56,032 nucleotides of DNA. Origin: Sulfurimonas sp. (GTDB taxonomy: Bacteria > Campylobacterota > Campylobacteria > Campylobacterales > Sulfurimonadaceae). The notes below the pieces were generated by a model. The model was not told the DNA's origin. It was given only the letters and a program-made list of their open reading frames with translations, and ran no database searches. Positions 32,822 to 41,218 of this stretch are shown here, in pieces. Numbering within the stretch: the stretch's first letter is position 1; each line of letters begins with the position of its first letter. The stretch is taken from contig NZ_JALOAA010000013.1 of NCBI RefSeq assembly GCF_023229025.1, forward strand, positions 1 to 56,032. The letters are read 5' to 3'. The position numbers and the translations under genes were made by a program.

Positions 32822-32839
32822 TATGTTTACAAAATGAAT
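32822..32839 (+). repeat. Right attachment core of the integrated element
   Basis: This is an exact copy of the 18-bp core at 27223-27240, placed 19 bp after the integrase stop. Confidence 0.85.
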
Positions 32840-32848
32840 AAGAAGTAG
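32822..32848 (+). pseudogene. Displaced original 3' end of flhB
   Basis: In the flhB frame the right repeat reads Tyr-Val-Tyr-Lys-Met-Asn and then continues AAG AAG TAG, giving the tail MNKK-stop. This is the expected pre-insertion flhB terminus; the present flhB ends MNAPKR using element sequence. Confidence 0.75.
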
Positions 32849-32856
32849 TATACAAT
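32849..32856 (+). promoter_or_regulatory. Promoter of the DHH phosphoesterase gene
   Basis: TATACAAT begins directly after the displaced flhB stop codon and lies 22 bp before the TTG start. The insertion left this promoter intact. Confidence 0.5.
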
Positions 32857-32878
32857 TTCTCAAAAAAAGATAGAAAAA

Positions 32879-33817
32879 TTGAATAAGATTTTAGACAAAA
32901 TAGAAAAAGCTACCCATATTGTTCTTATCTCTCATATTAATCCAGATGCGGACTCTATAGGCAGTGCCAGTGCCATGTACAGTTTTTTACTACAGAAGCA
33001 TAAAAAAGTCTCTTGGTTTTGCAAGACTTCTAGGATAGATGAAAAGCTGTCTTTTCTGCCTTGGTTTGAAAAGATAAAAAGCAGATTCCCCTCATCTGCA
33101 GATTTGGCGATTTCTCTTGATTGCGCTGATGAGAAACGTATGGGCATTTTAGTAGAGTGTGATCTTATAAATATCGATCATCATGCAACTAACAAAAATT
33201 TTGGCAACATAAACTTAGTTAAACCGGATTTTATTAGTACAACAGCAGTTATATATGACTTTTTTAAGATAAACGGCGTAAAGATAAATAAAAAAATGGC
33301 AACAGCTTTATATACAGGCATCTTAGATGACTCTGAATTTTTCCTCTCTAAAAATGTCGATGGCACGACATTTGCTTCGATTTATGAATTAATAGAGTTG
33401 GGCGCTGATTTTAAATTATGCAACAAAAGAGTTGCAAAAAGCGTCTCATTAGCAGCTCTGAGATTAAAATCTTTAATGTTTAAAAATATGTCCTTACATG
33501 AGAGTGCAAAAGTAGCTGTTTTTTGCGTAAGTTATGAAGATATGAGAGCAACGGGAGCAGTCGGGGAAGATTGCAAGGCACCTCTTTTTGAGTCTTTAAA
33601 TCTTGAGAGTGTAGAGGTTTCTTTACTGCTTAGGCAAAGGAGCAATTTTACTATAAAGTGCTCCATTCGCTGCTCTTTGGATATAGATGTTAGTAAAATT
33701 GCCTCTATCTTTGGTGGCGGTGGACACCTTGGTAGAGCAGGTTTTGAGATAGATGAGATTATCTCTTTGGATGAAGCAAAAAGTAGAGTATTAGAATTAA
33801 TAAAAAAGGAGTTATAG
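32879..33817 (+). CDS. DHH-family phosphoesterase, NrnA-like
   Basis: The 312-residue product from a TTG start has the DHH motifs SHINPDADSIGSA (about 19-31), LDCADEKR, NIDHHATNKNFG (about 101-112) and a D near residue 155 in YTGILDDSEFF. The DHHA1 nucleic-acid motif GGGGHLGRAGFEI (about 280-292) ends the protein. NrnA-type enzymes degrade short RNA oligonucleotides and/or dephosphorylate pAp; related forms cleave cyclic dinucleotides. The M23 peptidase gene follows after one base. Before the element inserted it was the next gene after flhB. Confidence 0.88.
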   Translation: MNKILDKIEKATHIVLISHINPDADSIGSASAMYSFLLQKHKKVSWFCKTSRIDEKLSFLPWFEKIKSRFPSSADLAISLDCADEKRMGILVECDLINIDHHATNKNFGNINLVKPDFISTTAVIYDFFKINGVKINKKMATALYTGILDDSEFFLSKNVDGTTFASIYELIELGADFKLCNKRVAKSVSLAALRLKSLMFKNMSLHESAKVAVFCVSYEDMRATGAVGEDCKAPLFESLNLESVEVSLLLRQRSNFTIKCSIRCSLDIDVSKIASIFGGGGHLGRAGFEIDEIISLDEAKSRVLELIKKEL

Positions 33818-33818
33818 C

Positions 33819-35189
33819 TTGAGAAGAGGAAGAGATAAAGGGTCATCAACACTGTTATTGGGAATATTTGCAGTAATAGTAGGTATAGGTCTATACATAT
33901 ATAATTCAGAGATGTTTGAGAGAGAGACTCCAATAATCTTTATGAAAAACAACGGATACTGGAATCTTAAAAATCCGCTCGATATAACAATAAACGATAC
34001 AAGTGGATTGAAATCATACAGAGTTACATTAGTTACAAAAACAGAAGAGACACTTCTTTATCATGAGCAATTCTTAACTCCTCAAAAATCTCTCAATGTC
34101 AGGGTAGAGCCTCCAAAGAGTGCATACACAATGAACGAGGATGAGATAAAAATAGTTGTTGAAGCACAAGATATAAGTAAATGGAATTTTTTAAACGGAA
34201 ATATTGCTCTTAGTGAGTTTAAACTAAAAATTGATAAAAAAAGACCTCTTTTAAACATTATTTCAAACTCATATAAGATAAATAAGGGCGGCGCTGCGCT
34301 TGTTATATTTAAAGCAGAGGATGAGAATTTAAAGGAGTTGTATATACAGACAAACTTTGATAAAAAGTTTTTAGCACAGCCGTTTTATAAAAAAGGGTAC
34401 TATATTTCTCTGCTTGCATGGCCGGTAAAAGAGGCAACATTTAAGGCTACTGTTATGGCTAGAGATAGAGCCGACAATATCTCAAGAGCAGATATTCCGT
34501 TATATTTAAAAGAGATCAATTATAAAATCTCAAATATAAAGATAAGCGATAATTTCTTAAAAGGGAAAATAGCCGAATTAGCAGAGGAGTTTGCTGAAAC
34601 TCAAGGTGTTGCAGACTCTATAGAGCAGTTTAAAATTATAAATGAAGATATAAGAGTAAAAAATGAGGATTTAATTCATGAGATAGCATCAAAAGTTTCA
34701 AATGAGATGGTTGTAGATTTTAATATAAAGAGAATGTACCCGCTTAAAAATGCTGCTGTTGTTGCTCGCTTTGGCGATCATAGACTTTACTCTTATGCAG
34801 GCGAGAAGATTAGTGAGTCGTATCACCTCGGGCTTGATTTAGCAAGTAATGCAATGGCAGAGATAAGACCTCAAAACGGCGGTGATGTTGTCTTTAGCGG
34901 ATATAACGGCTTATATGGAAATATGCCTATTATATCTCATGGGCTAGGACTCTATACTCTCTATGGGCACTGCTCAAACGTAAATGTAAATATTGATGAG
35001 AGGGTAGAAGATGGAGCACATATTGCAAATACGGGCAAAAGCGGTTATGCGATGGGAGATCATCTTCATTTTGGAGTTTTAGTTCAAGGTATAGAGGTCC
35101 GTCCTGCTGAATGGATGGATACTACTTGGATAAAATTAAATATTGACGATGTAATAGAAAACGCAAAGAGTATTATAGATAAAAAGTAA
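33819..35189 (+). CDS. M23 (LytM-type) peptidoglycan endopeptidase
   Basis: The 456-residue product starts at TTG with AAGGAG about six bases upstream. It has one N-terminal membrane helix (about 11-28), a long beta-rich extracytoplasmic region and a C-terminal LytM domain. Zinc ligands lie in YHLGLDLA (H-x3-D), and LYTLYGHCSNVNV and GDHLHFGVL complete the active site. It probably trims cross-links in peptidoglycan, as the shape-determining M23 enzymes of Helicobacter and Campylobacter do. All catalytic residues are present. It is closely followed by lpxC. Confidence 0.9.
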   Translation: MRRGRDKGSSTLLLGIFAVIVGIGLYIYNSEMFERETPIIFMKNNGYWNLKNPLDITINDTSGLKSYRVTLVTKTEETLLYHEQFLTPQKSLNVRVEPPKSAYTMNEDEIKIVVEAQDISKWNFLNGNIALSEFKLKIDKKRPLLNIISNSYKINKGGAALVIFKAEDENLKELYIQTNFDKKFLAQPFYKKGYYISLLAWPVKEATFKATVMARDRADNISRADIPLYLKEINYKISNIKISDNFLKGKIAELAEEFAETQGVADSIEQFKIINEDIRVKNEDLIHEIASKVSNEMVVDFNIKRMYPLKNAAVVARFGDHRLYSYAGEKISESYHLGLDLASNAMAEIRPQNGGDVVFSGYNGLYGNMPIISHGLGLYTLYGHCSNVNVNIDERVEDGAHIANTGKSGYAMGDHLHFGVLVQGIEVRPAEWMDTTWIKLNIDDVIENAKSIIDKK

Positions 35190-35197
35190 ATTTAGTG

Positions 35198-35203
35198 TAC
35201 AAT
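35198..35203 (+). promoter_or_regulatory. Candidate -10 box of lpxC
   Basis: TGTACAATTT gives TACAAT 31 bp before the lpxC ATG in the 45-bp gap after the peptidase gene. AGGAA follows at a normal distance. Confidence 0.45.
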
Positions 35204-35234
35204 TTATATCAAAAGCAATAAAATAGGAATAAAA

Positions 35235-36119
35235 ATGTATCAAACAACTATAAAAAAGAGTGTTGAACTTGTCGGAATAGGACTTCACAAGGGTTCTGCG
35301 GTTAAGTTAAGATTGGAGCCGCTTGAGTCAAATAGTGGTTTGATATTTTATCGAAGTGATGTTGATGTGGCTATTGCTCTTGTTCCTGAGAATGTTGTTG
35401 ATACGAAAATGGCTACTGTTATAGGTAAAGATGGTTATGTAGTCTCTACGATAGAGCACTTGCTATCTGCTATATATGCTTATGGGATTGATAATCTTAG
35501 AATAGTTGTTGATGCTGATGAGATTCCTGTGATGGATGGCAGCAGTGCTAGCTTTTGTATGCTCTTAGATGAAGCCGGAGTTATTCAGTTAGATGTGCCA
35601 AAAAAAGTTATGAGAATAAAAAAAGAGGTAATAGTACAAGAGGGAGATAAATATGTAAAACTCTCGCCTTCGCCAGATCTGCAGTATGGTTTTACCATTA
35701 AATTTCCTCATCCCGTTATACAAAAACAGGAGTATATTTTAAACTTTACCAAGCAAAACTACAAAGATGAGATTTCACGCGCTAGAACATTTGGCTTTTT
35801 GCATGAGGTTCAATACCTGCGTTCAAAGGGTCTTGCACTTGGAGGATCATTGGAAAATGCAGTTGTGCTAGATGAAAAAAAGGTTCTAAATCCTGAAGGG
35901 CTTAGATTTCCTGATGAATTTGTAAGACATAAAATATTAGATGCTATCGGCGATATGGCTCTTGTTGGAATGAACTTTGTAGGCAATTATGAGGCGATGG
36001 CAGGTAGTCATGACCTTAATCATAAGCTAACGTTAGAGCTTTTAAAAGATGCGCAAAACTATGAAGTTATTGAGCTTGTTGATGAAAAAACATTAGAGCT
36101 AGAAAAAGCGTATGCCTAA
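35235..36119 (+). CDS. lpxC: UDP-3-O-acyl-N-acetylglucosamine deacetylase
   Basis: The 294-residue product has the LpxC blocks SVELVGIGLHKGSAVKLRL (about 8-26), zinc-binding STIEHLLSAI (H about 77), DGSSASF, the lid SRARTFGFLHEVQYLRSKGL, and VRHKILDAIGDMAL with AGSHDLNHKL (catalytic His). It commits the cell to lipid A synthesis. It overlaps the next gene by 8 bp. Confidence 0.96.
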   Translation: MYQTTIKKSVELVGIGLHKGSAVKLRLEPLESNSGLIFYRSDVDVAIALVPENVVDTKMATVIGKDGYVVSTIEHLLSAIYAYGIDNLRIVVDADEIPVMDGSSASFCMLLDEAGVIQLDVPKKVMRIKKEVIVQEGDKYVKLSPSPDLQYGFTIKFPHPVIQKQEYILNFTKQNYKDEISRARTFGFLHEVQYLRSKGLALGGSLENAVVLDEKKVLNPEGLRFPDEFVRHKILDAIGDMALVGMNFVGNYEAMAGSHDLNHKLTLELLKDAQNYEVIELVDEKTLELEKAYA

Positions 36120-36573
36120 GAGTGTCGATTTAGTTTTTATCACACTCTCCTCTCCTATACAAATCGGGATATATGAGGAGAGAAAATTGATAAAAACTAT
36201 AAGAAGCGATGAAAAAAGCTCAGAAGTATTACCAAATATATTTAGCGAACTATTAGATGAGTATGATATAAAGGGGCTTTTTTATGCAAACGGTCCCGGC
36301 AGCTTTATGGCAATAAAAATTGCATATATTTTTTTAAAATCTATAAGTATTTTAAAAAATATACCGCTTTTTGCAACAGATGCGTTTTATTTTAATAAAA
36401 ATCAGCCAATCAAAGCGATTGGAAAGCTATACTTTGTTAAAATTTCATCAGAAATAAAAACTCAAAAACTAGAAAGAGCGCCTGAAGCGAGCTTTATGCT
36501 TCCTGATATGCTTGAGTATAAAGAGTTTAGCACAGCTGCATCTCCTCTTTATGCAATAGGAGCAGTTGGATAG
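36112..36573 (+). CDS. tsaB: TsaB-like t6A-synthesis protein, short form
   Basis: The 153-residue product matches the N-terminal lobe of TsaB: the central YANGPGSFMAIKIAYIFLKS (about 59-78) corresponds to the family's GPGSFTGLRIG motif. The usual second lobe of about 80 residues is missing. TsaB is the scaffold for TsaD in making N6-threonylcarbamoyladenosine in tRNA. Short forms of this kind are known in Campylobacterota, so it is probably functional. It overlaps both lpxC and thrB by 8 bp. Confidence 0.7.
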   Translation: MPKSVDLVFITLSSPIQIGIYEERKLIKTIRSDEKSSEVLPNIFSELLDEYDIKGLFYANGPGSFMAIKIAYIFLKSISILKNIPLFATDAFYFNKNQPIKAIGKLYFVKISSEIKTQKLERAPEASFMLPDMLEYKEFSTAASPLYAIGAVG

Positions 36574-37462
36574 GAAAAAAGTGACAATAAGTGTACCGGC
36601 AACTAGTGCAAACCTCGGACCTGGATTTGACTCATTAGGCTTGGCAATGGATTTGCGTAATGTGGTTGAGTTTCATCCATCAAAATTTTTTAGTGTTAGT
36701 ATAAAAGGGGAGGGTGAAAATAACCCTAGGCTTAAAGGTAATAATCTTTTTGTTAGCATCTTTAATGAACACTACAATAGATTAACTAAAAAAAGACAAA
36801 ATTTTAAGTTTACCTTTTACAATCAAATACCGATGTCAAGGGGGCTTGGCAGCTCTTCGGCTGTGATTGTTAGTGCAATCTCAAGTGCCCATGAAGCAGC
36901 CGGAATAAACGTCTCAAAAAGAAGAATACTAAACCATGCTCTAGTCTATGAGTCACATCCGGATAATATTACGCCTGCAGTGATGGGTGGTTTTAATGTG
37001 GCTACAGTAGAAAAGGGGAAGGTTTTTTCACAAAAAAAACATCTTCCGGATTACATAAAAGCGGTGGTGGTTATTCCAAATAAACCTATTAATACATCAA
37101 GAGCAAGAACATTTTTGCCAAAATCATACTCTAAAGAGAATGCTATATACAACCTCTCTCACACGGCACTTAGTGTTGCGGCTTTTTTTAACGAAGATTG
37201 GGAGATTTTAAAACTTGCTTCTCAGGATAGATTTCATCAAAAGGCTAGAATGAAAATATTGCCTGAACTCTTTAGTGTACAAAAGACGGCATATGAGAGC
37301 GGCGCATTAATGAGCACACTCTCAGGTAGCGGCTCTACATTTTTCTCTATGGTTTATGATGAAGATTCTGCTGCTATTGCAAATAAGCTTAGTCAAAAAT
37401 TTCCGGAGTTTGTCGTAAAAGTATTGGATTTTGATAATGATGGGCTTATTGTAGAAAAATAG
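36566..37462 (+). CDS. thrB: Homoserine kinase
   Basis: The 298-residue GHMP kinase has ISVPATSANLGPGFDSLGLA (about 8-27), the ATP loop PMSRGLGSSSAVIVSAI (about 93-109) and the C-terminal LMSTLSGSGSTFFS (about 249-262). It phosphorylates homoserine in threonine synthesis. It sits upstream of the ylxR-infB block, and its start overlaps tsaB. Confidence 0.95.
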   Translation: MDRKKVTISVPATSANLGPGFDSLGLAMDLRNVVEFHPSKFFSVSIKGEGENNPRLKGNNLFVSIFNEHYNRLTKKRQNFKFTFYNQIPMSRGLGSSSAVIVSAISSAHEAAGINVSKRRILNHALVYESHPDNITPAVMGGFNVATVEKGKVFSQKKHLPDYIKAVVVIPNKPINTSRARTFLPKSYSKENAIYNLSHTALSVAAFFNEDWEILKLASQDRFHQKARMKILPELFSVQKTAYESGALMSTLSGSGSTFFSMVYDEDSAAIANKLSQKFPEFVVKVLDFDNDGLIVEK

Positions 37463-37507
37463 GTTAGTTTATATCTTCTTAGCTAAATCAAGGAACTTTT
37501 GGATATA

Positions 37508-37771
37508 ATGGCGAAAAAATTTACCCAACCTCTTAGGATGTGTATATCTTGCAGACAAAGAGATGCTCAAAGCAATCTTATAAGACTTCAGTGCATAGAG
37601 TCACAAATAAGTCTTTTTGGAGGAAGTGGCAGAAGTTTTTATATATGCAAGATTTGTCTTGAAGATAACAAGAGAGTATTAAAGGCGCTGATGCGACAAT
37701 GCAGAGGTGGTGATAGAGACAAATTTGCCAAAACACTAAAGGAGATCATCACTGATGACAGAAAAAGTTAG
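37508..37771 (+). CDS. ylxR: YlxR (DUF448) RNA-binding protein
   Basis: The 87-residue product has the family opening QPLRMCISCRQRDAQSNLIR (two conserved cysteines), GGSGRSFYICKICL, and a basic C-terminus. The ATG at 37508 gives the usual N-terminal length; a TTG at 37499 closer to AAGGA is a real alternative. YlxR lies before infB in most bacteria and is linked to RNase P or nucleoid functions. It overlaps infB by 17 bp. Confidence 0.88.
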   Translation: MAKKFTQPLRMCISCRQRDAQSNLIRLQCIESQISLFGGSGRSFYICKICLEDNKRVLKALMRQCRGGDRDKFAKTLKEIITDDRKS

Positions 37772-40409
37772 AGTACACGAAATTGCAAAAGAGCTAGGAA
37801 TAACTTCCAAAGATGTAGTTAAAAAAGCTTCAGATATGGGCGTTGACGTAAAGTCTGCAAATAGCTCAGTTACAATGCAAGAAGCAGAAAACTTAATGAA
37901 CTATATTATGAGCGGTGAGCCTGCACAGACACCAAAAGAAGAGAAGAATACAGCTACTAAAACAACTAGTGATACTCAAAAAAAAGAAAAAACTCCCGAA
38001 AAAGAAACCTTAAAAGCTAAAGAGAAAACATCTGATGCAGTAGATGAAAAAAATACTCAAAAAGATATTGCTACAAAAGAGAAGAAAACACAAAAGACAG
38101 AAGAGTCTAAAGCAATATCAAAAGAAGAGAAGCCTGAGTCAAAAAGCAAAGAGGAGGAGCTGCAAAAAGCGGAGCCTAAAGTAACTGACAGCAGCGAGCC
38201 TAAGAAAATGCAGATTAAAAAATCTGGTCTTAAAATTGTAAAAAAGAGAAAGCAGCCTCAAGAAACAGATAGTTTTGACAAGCAAGCGCAACCCTCAAAA
38301 CAGAAATCTTCACTATCTTCATATGGTAAGATTAGTGCAGAAGTTTTAGAAGAGCTAGCTAAAAAGAAAAAAACTACAAAACAGATATCAGGGGCAAAAA
38401 AGCAAGAGCAGGGTGTAAAAATAGATATTTTTGGCGACTCTCTTACTGAAGTCTCTATGGATATGGATGATCAGGTTGTTCTCCTTGATATAAACTCCAC
38501 AGAGAGACGAGAAATTCCCCCAGAGGAGCCTAGAAAGCCTAGAGCGCCAAAACCTATTGGAAGAAATGCGAATAAAAAAGCTGCTCCAAGGGGTAGAAGA
38601 GTTTCTCGTGATAAGAGAAAAAAGTATGTAAAAGATAAGCCTGAAGATATAGTAGTTACGCATGTTGAAATTCCTGAGGATATCCGTGTTTATGAGTTTG
38701 CAGAGAAGTTAAACCGTCCAATTTCAGACGTAATTAAAGTCCTATTTAGTCTTGGTTTAATGATGACTAAAAATGACTTTTTAGGACATGATGAAATTGA
38801 AATTTTATCTGAAGAGTTTGGAGTTGAAGTAACTATTGTTGACCCTAAAGATGCCTTTAATTATGAGGAAGATTTAGCTGAAGAGATAGATGAAAATGCT
38901 ACAAAAAGACCTCCTGTTATAACTATTATGGGGCATGTCGATCATGGTAAAACATCACTTTTAGATGCTATTAGAAAAGCTAAAGTCTCAGAAGATGAGG
39001 CGGGTGGTATTACGCAGCATATAGGTGCTTATACAATTGAGCAAAATGGCGAAGCAATAACCTTTATTGATACTCCCGGGCACGCAGCTTTTTCTCATAT
39101 GCGTCAAAGAGGTACGGATGTTACAGATATCATTATAATTGTTGTAGCAGCCGATGATGGAGTAAAACCTCAAACAGAAGAGGTTATTAAGCTTGCTAAG
39201 GAGTCCGGTGCTCCAATTATAGTTGCAATAAATAAAATGGACAAAGAGAGTGCTAACCCTGATATGGTCAAAGGGCAAATGGCTGAGCTAGGAGTGAATC
39301 CTGCCGATTGGGGAGGAGATATAGAGTTTATTCCAATATCGGCAAAAAGCGGAATGGGGATAGAGGATCTTCTTGAAAACATCCTTCTTACCGCGGAAGT
39401 TTTAGAGTTAAAAGCAAATGAGAACGCTATGGCTAAAGCTGCCGTAGTTGAATCATCTCTTGAAAAAGGTCGTGGACCTGTTGCAACGGTAATTGTTCAA
39501 AACGGAACTCTAAGTGTCGGCGACTATGTAGTTTGTGGAAGTTCTTATGGGCGTGTAAAGGCTTTAATTGATGAAAATAAAAAACAGATTAAATATATTA
39601 AACCTAGCCATACCGCTGTTGTTGTCGGCTTAAATGAGGTTCCATCTTCCGGTGAAATCATGATGGCTGTGAGTAGCGATAAAGAGGCAAAAGAGTATGC
39701 TCTAAAACGTCATGAGTATGATAGACACAGAGAGTTGTCACATAGTACAAAATCTACTTTAGAAGATATGACGAGTATGATTGCAGAAGGACGTTTAAAG
39801 TCTCTTAAAGTCGTGCTAAAAACAGATGTTCACGGTTCACTTGAGGCTATTAAGGCTTCGTTAAATGAGCTTAGAAATGATGAAGTAAAAATAAACATTA
39901 TATCTTCGGGTGTAGGTGGAATTACTGAAAATGACGTTGAACTAGTGAGTAATAGCGAAAATTGTGTTCTTCTTGGATTCAATGTTCGTCCTACCGGAGG
40001 CGTAAAAGCACTTGCTAAACAGAAAAATGTAGATATCAGAACTTACTCTATTATATATCAACTTCTTGATGATATGACTGGAATGCTAACTGGCATGATG
40101 GCACCTAAATTTACAGAGACAAATACCGGGCAAGCCGAAGTTAGAGATACATTCAAAGCGCCTAAGGGTATGGTTGCAGGATGTGTTGTTGTTGATGGTA
40201 AACTTATTCGCGGCGGTCTTGTTCGTGTTATTCGTGATGGCGTTGTTGTACATGAGGGAGAGCTTACTTCACTTAAGCGCTTTAAAGATGATGTAGAAGA
40301 GATTGGTAACGGTTATGAGTGTGGTGTTATGATTAAAGGTTACGACGATGTTATTGTTGGCGATGTAATCGAGACATTCAAAAAAGTTGAGCAAAAAGTG
40401 TCACTGTGA
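37755..40409 (+). CDS. infB: Translation initiation factor IF-2
   Basis: The product has 884 residues. An N-terminal domain (VRVHEIAKELGITSKDVVKK) is followed by a long Lys/Glu-rich disordered linker (about 55-310) and the second IF2_N domain (VYEFAEKLNRPISDVIK). The GTPase domain has ITIMGHVDHGKTSLLDAI, DTPGHAAF and NKMD, and the C-terminal fMet-tRNA domains follow. It places initiator tRNA on the 30S subunit. It overlaps ylxR by 17 bp and rbfA by 4 bp. Confidence 0.97.
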   Translation: MTEKVRVHEIAKELGITSKDVVKKASDMGVDVKSANSSVTMQEAENLMNYIMSGEPAQTPKEEKNTATKTTSDTQKKEKTPEKETLKAKEKTSDAVDEKNTQKDIATKEKKTQKTEESKAISKEEKPESKSKEEELQKAEPKVTDSSEPKKMQIKKSGLKIVKKRKQPQETDSFDKQAQPSKQKSSLSSYGKISAEVLEELAKKKKTTKQISGAKKQEQGVKIDIFGDSLTEVSMDMDDQVVLLDINSTERREIPPEEPRKPRAPKPIGRNANKKAAPRGRRVSRDKRKKYVKDKPEDIVVTHVEIPEDIRVYEFAEKLNRPISDVIKVLFSLGLMMTKNDFLGHDEIEILSEEFGVEVTIVDPKDAFNYEEDLAEEIDENATKRPPVITIMGHVDHGKTSLLDAIRKAKVSEDEAGGITQHIGAYTIEQNGEAITFIDTPGHAAFSHMRQRGTDVTDIIIIVVAADDGVKPQTEEVIKLAKESGAPIIVAINKMDKESANPDMVKGQMAELGVNPADWGGDIEFIPISAKSGMGIEDLLENILLTAEVLELKANENAMAKAAVVESSLEKGRGPVATVIVQNGTLSVGDYVVCGSSYGRVKALIDENKKQIKYIKPSHTAVVVGLNEVPSSGEIMMAVSSDKEAKEYALKRHEYDRHRELSHSTKSTLEDMTSMIAEGRLKSLKVVLKTDVHGSLEAIKASLNELRNDEVKINIISSGVGGITENDVELVSNSENCVLLGFNVRPTGGVKALAKQKNVDIRTYSIIYQLLDDMTGMLTGMMAPKFTETNTGQAEVRDTFKAPKGMVAGCVVVDGKLIRGGLVRVIRDGVVVHEGELTSLKRFKDDVEEIGNGYECGVMIKGYDDVIVGDVIETFKKVEQKVSL

Positions 40410-40756
40410 CAGAAGCCCAAATAAAGTTAAAGAGAACAGAATCACTTCTCTTGGAGCTGATTCCTGAAGCCTTAGGTTCTCTTAATGACAATAGACTCCA
40501 TAAGCTTGATATCATAGATATAAAGTGTTCACGCGGTAGAAGTGATGCAAAAGTCTATATTGACCCTGCTTCATTTAGTGAGCAAGAGAAGAGTGAGTTC
40601 TTAAAACTTCTAAAAAAGGCAAGACCCATTTTAGAGACGTTTTGTATGAAAGAACAAGGTTGGTTTCGTTCTCCAAAATTTACTTTTGAGTTTGATGAGC
40701 AGCTTAAAAAAGCTCAAAAAATTGAAGAGCTGTTTAAAAAAATTTCCAAAGATTAA
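40406..40756 (+). CDS. rbfA: Ribosome-binding factor A
   Basis: The 116-residue product has the KH-like RbfA fold: IKLKRTESLLLELIPEALGS, LDIIDIKCSRGRSDAKVYI, and a C-terminal PKFTFEFDEQLKKAQKIEEL. It acts in late 30S maturation at the 16S 5' helix. The start codon is GTG (GTGACAGAAG), overlapping the infB stop as GTGA. The order infB-rbfA-rimP is conserved in Campylobacterota. Confidence 0.88.
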   Translation: MTEAQIKLKRTESLLLELIPEALGSLNDNRLHKLDIIDIKCSRGRSDAKVYIDPASFSEQEKSEFLKLLKKARPILETFCMKEQGWFRSPKFTFEFDEQLKKAQKIEELFKKISKD

Positions 40757-40768
40757 GAGAGGTTTTTT

Positions 40769-41218
40769 GTGAGTTTAGAGAAAGATATAGAATCAGTCGT
40801 AAAGTCAGTAGGATTAGAACTCTATGACATTTCTGTCGTTAATGATGGAGGGGATTCAATTTATAGAGTCAGTATTATCTCAAATGAGATAGAGAATGAA
40901 AAACGAAAAAATGTCAGTTTGGATGAGTGTGTTGAATTAACACACCTTATCTCACCTCTATTAGATGTAACACCACCTGTTTCAGGGGACTACAGACTTG
41001 AAGTTGGAAGCCCCGGTATTGAGAGAAAAATAGCTACAATCAAACAGTTTGAACTCTCTACAACAGAGAAGGTTATCCTTACTTTAAAATCAAAAGAGAA
41101 GTTAACAGGAACTCTAATTAGGGTTGAAGGCTCTAAGATTTTTTTAGATGTTAACGGCGAAGAGTCGGCTGTTGATTTCTCTGAAATTTCAAAAGCGAAA
41201 ACTTTCTTTGAATGGTAA
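40769..41218 (+). CDS. rimP: Ribosome maturation factor RimP
   Basis: The 149-residue product has LELYDISVVNDGGDSIYRVS, the signature YRLEVGSPGIERKI (about 75-88), and a C-terminal SH3-like barrel. It is needed for 30S assembly. The start is GTG with AGAGAGG upstream. It overlaps ribD by 7 bp. Confidence 0.92.
   Translation: MSLEKDIESVVKSVGLELYDISVVNDGGDSIYRVSIISNEIENEKRKNVSLDECVELTHLISPLLDVTPPVSGDYRLEVGSPGIERKIATIKQFELSTTEKVILTLKSKEKLTGTLIRVEGSKIFLDVNGEESAVDFSEISKAKTFFEW

Larger units (their letters stand above)
27223..32839 (+). mobile_element. 5.6-kb integrated element in the 3' end of flhB
   Basis: An 18-bp direct repeat bounds the element. All six main genes run in one direction: membrane/coiled-coil/winged-helix cargo (27617), unknown cargo (28478), small ssDNA-binding-like protein (29727), Rep_trans-type initiator (30121), HTH/excisionase-like protein (31457) and tyrosine recombinase (31729). 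No phage structural, Zot or conjugation genes are present, so it is either a mobilizable element or a satellite of a filamentous phage that borrows transfer or packaging functions. The left half is visibly richer in A and T than the flanking genes. After excision, flhB would regain the tail MNKK and the DHH phosphoesterase gene would again follow it directly. Confidence 0.85.

Noticed and set aside
37920..38650. Lys/Glu-rich stretch in infB as an inserted or foreign segment
   Set aside because: A long charged linker between the N-terminal domains is normal for bacterial IF-2.
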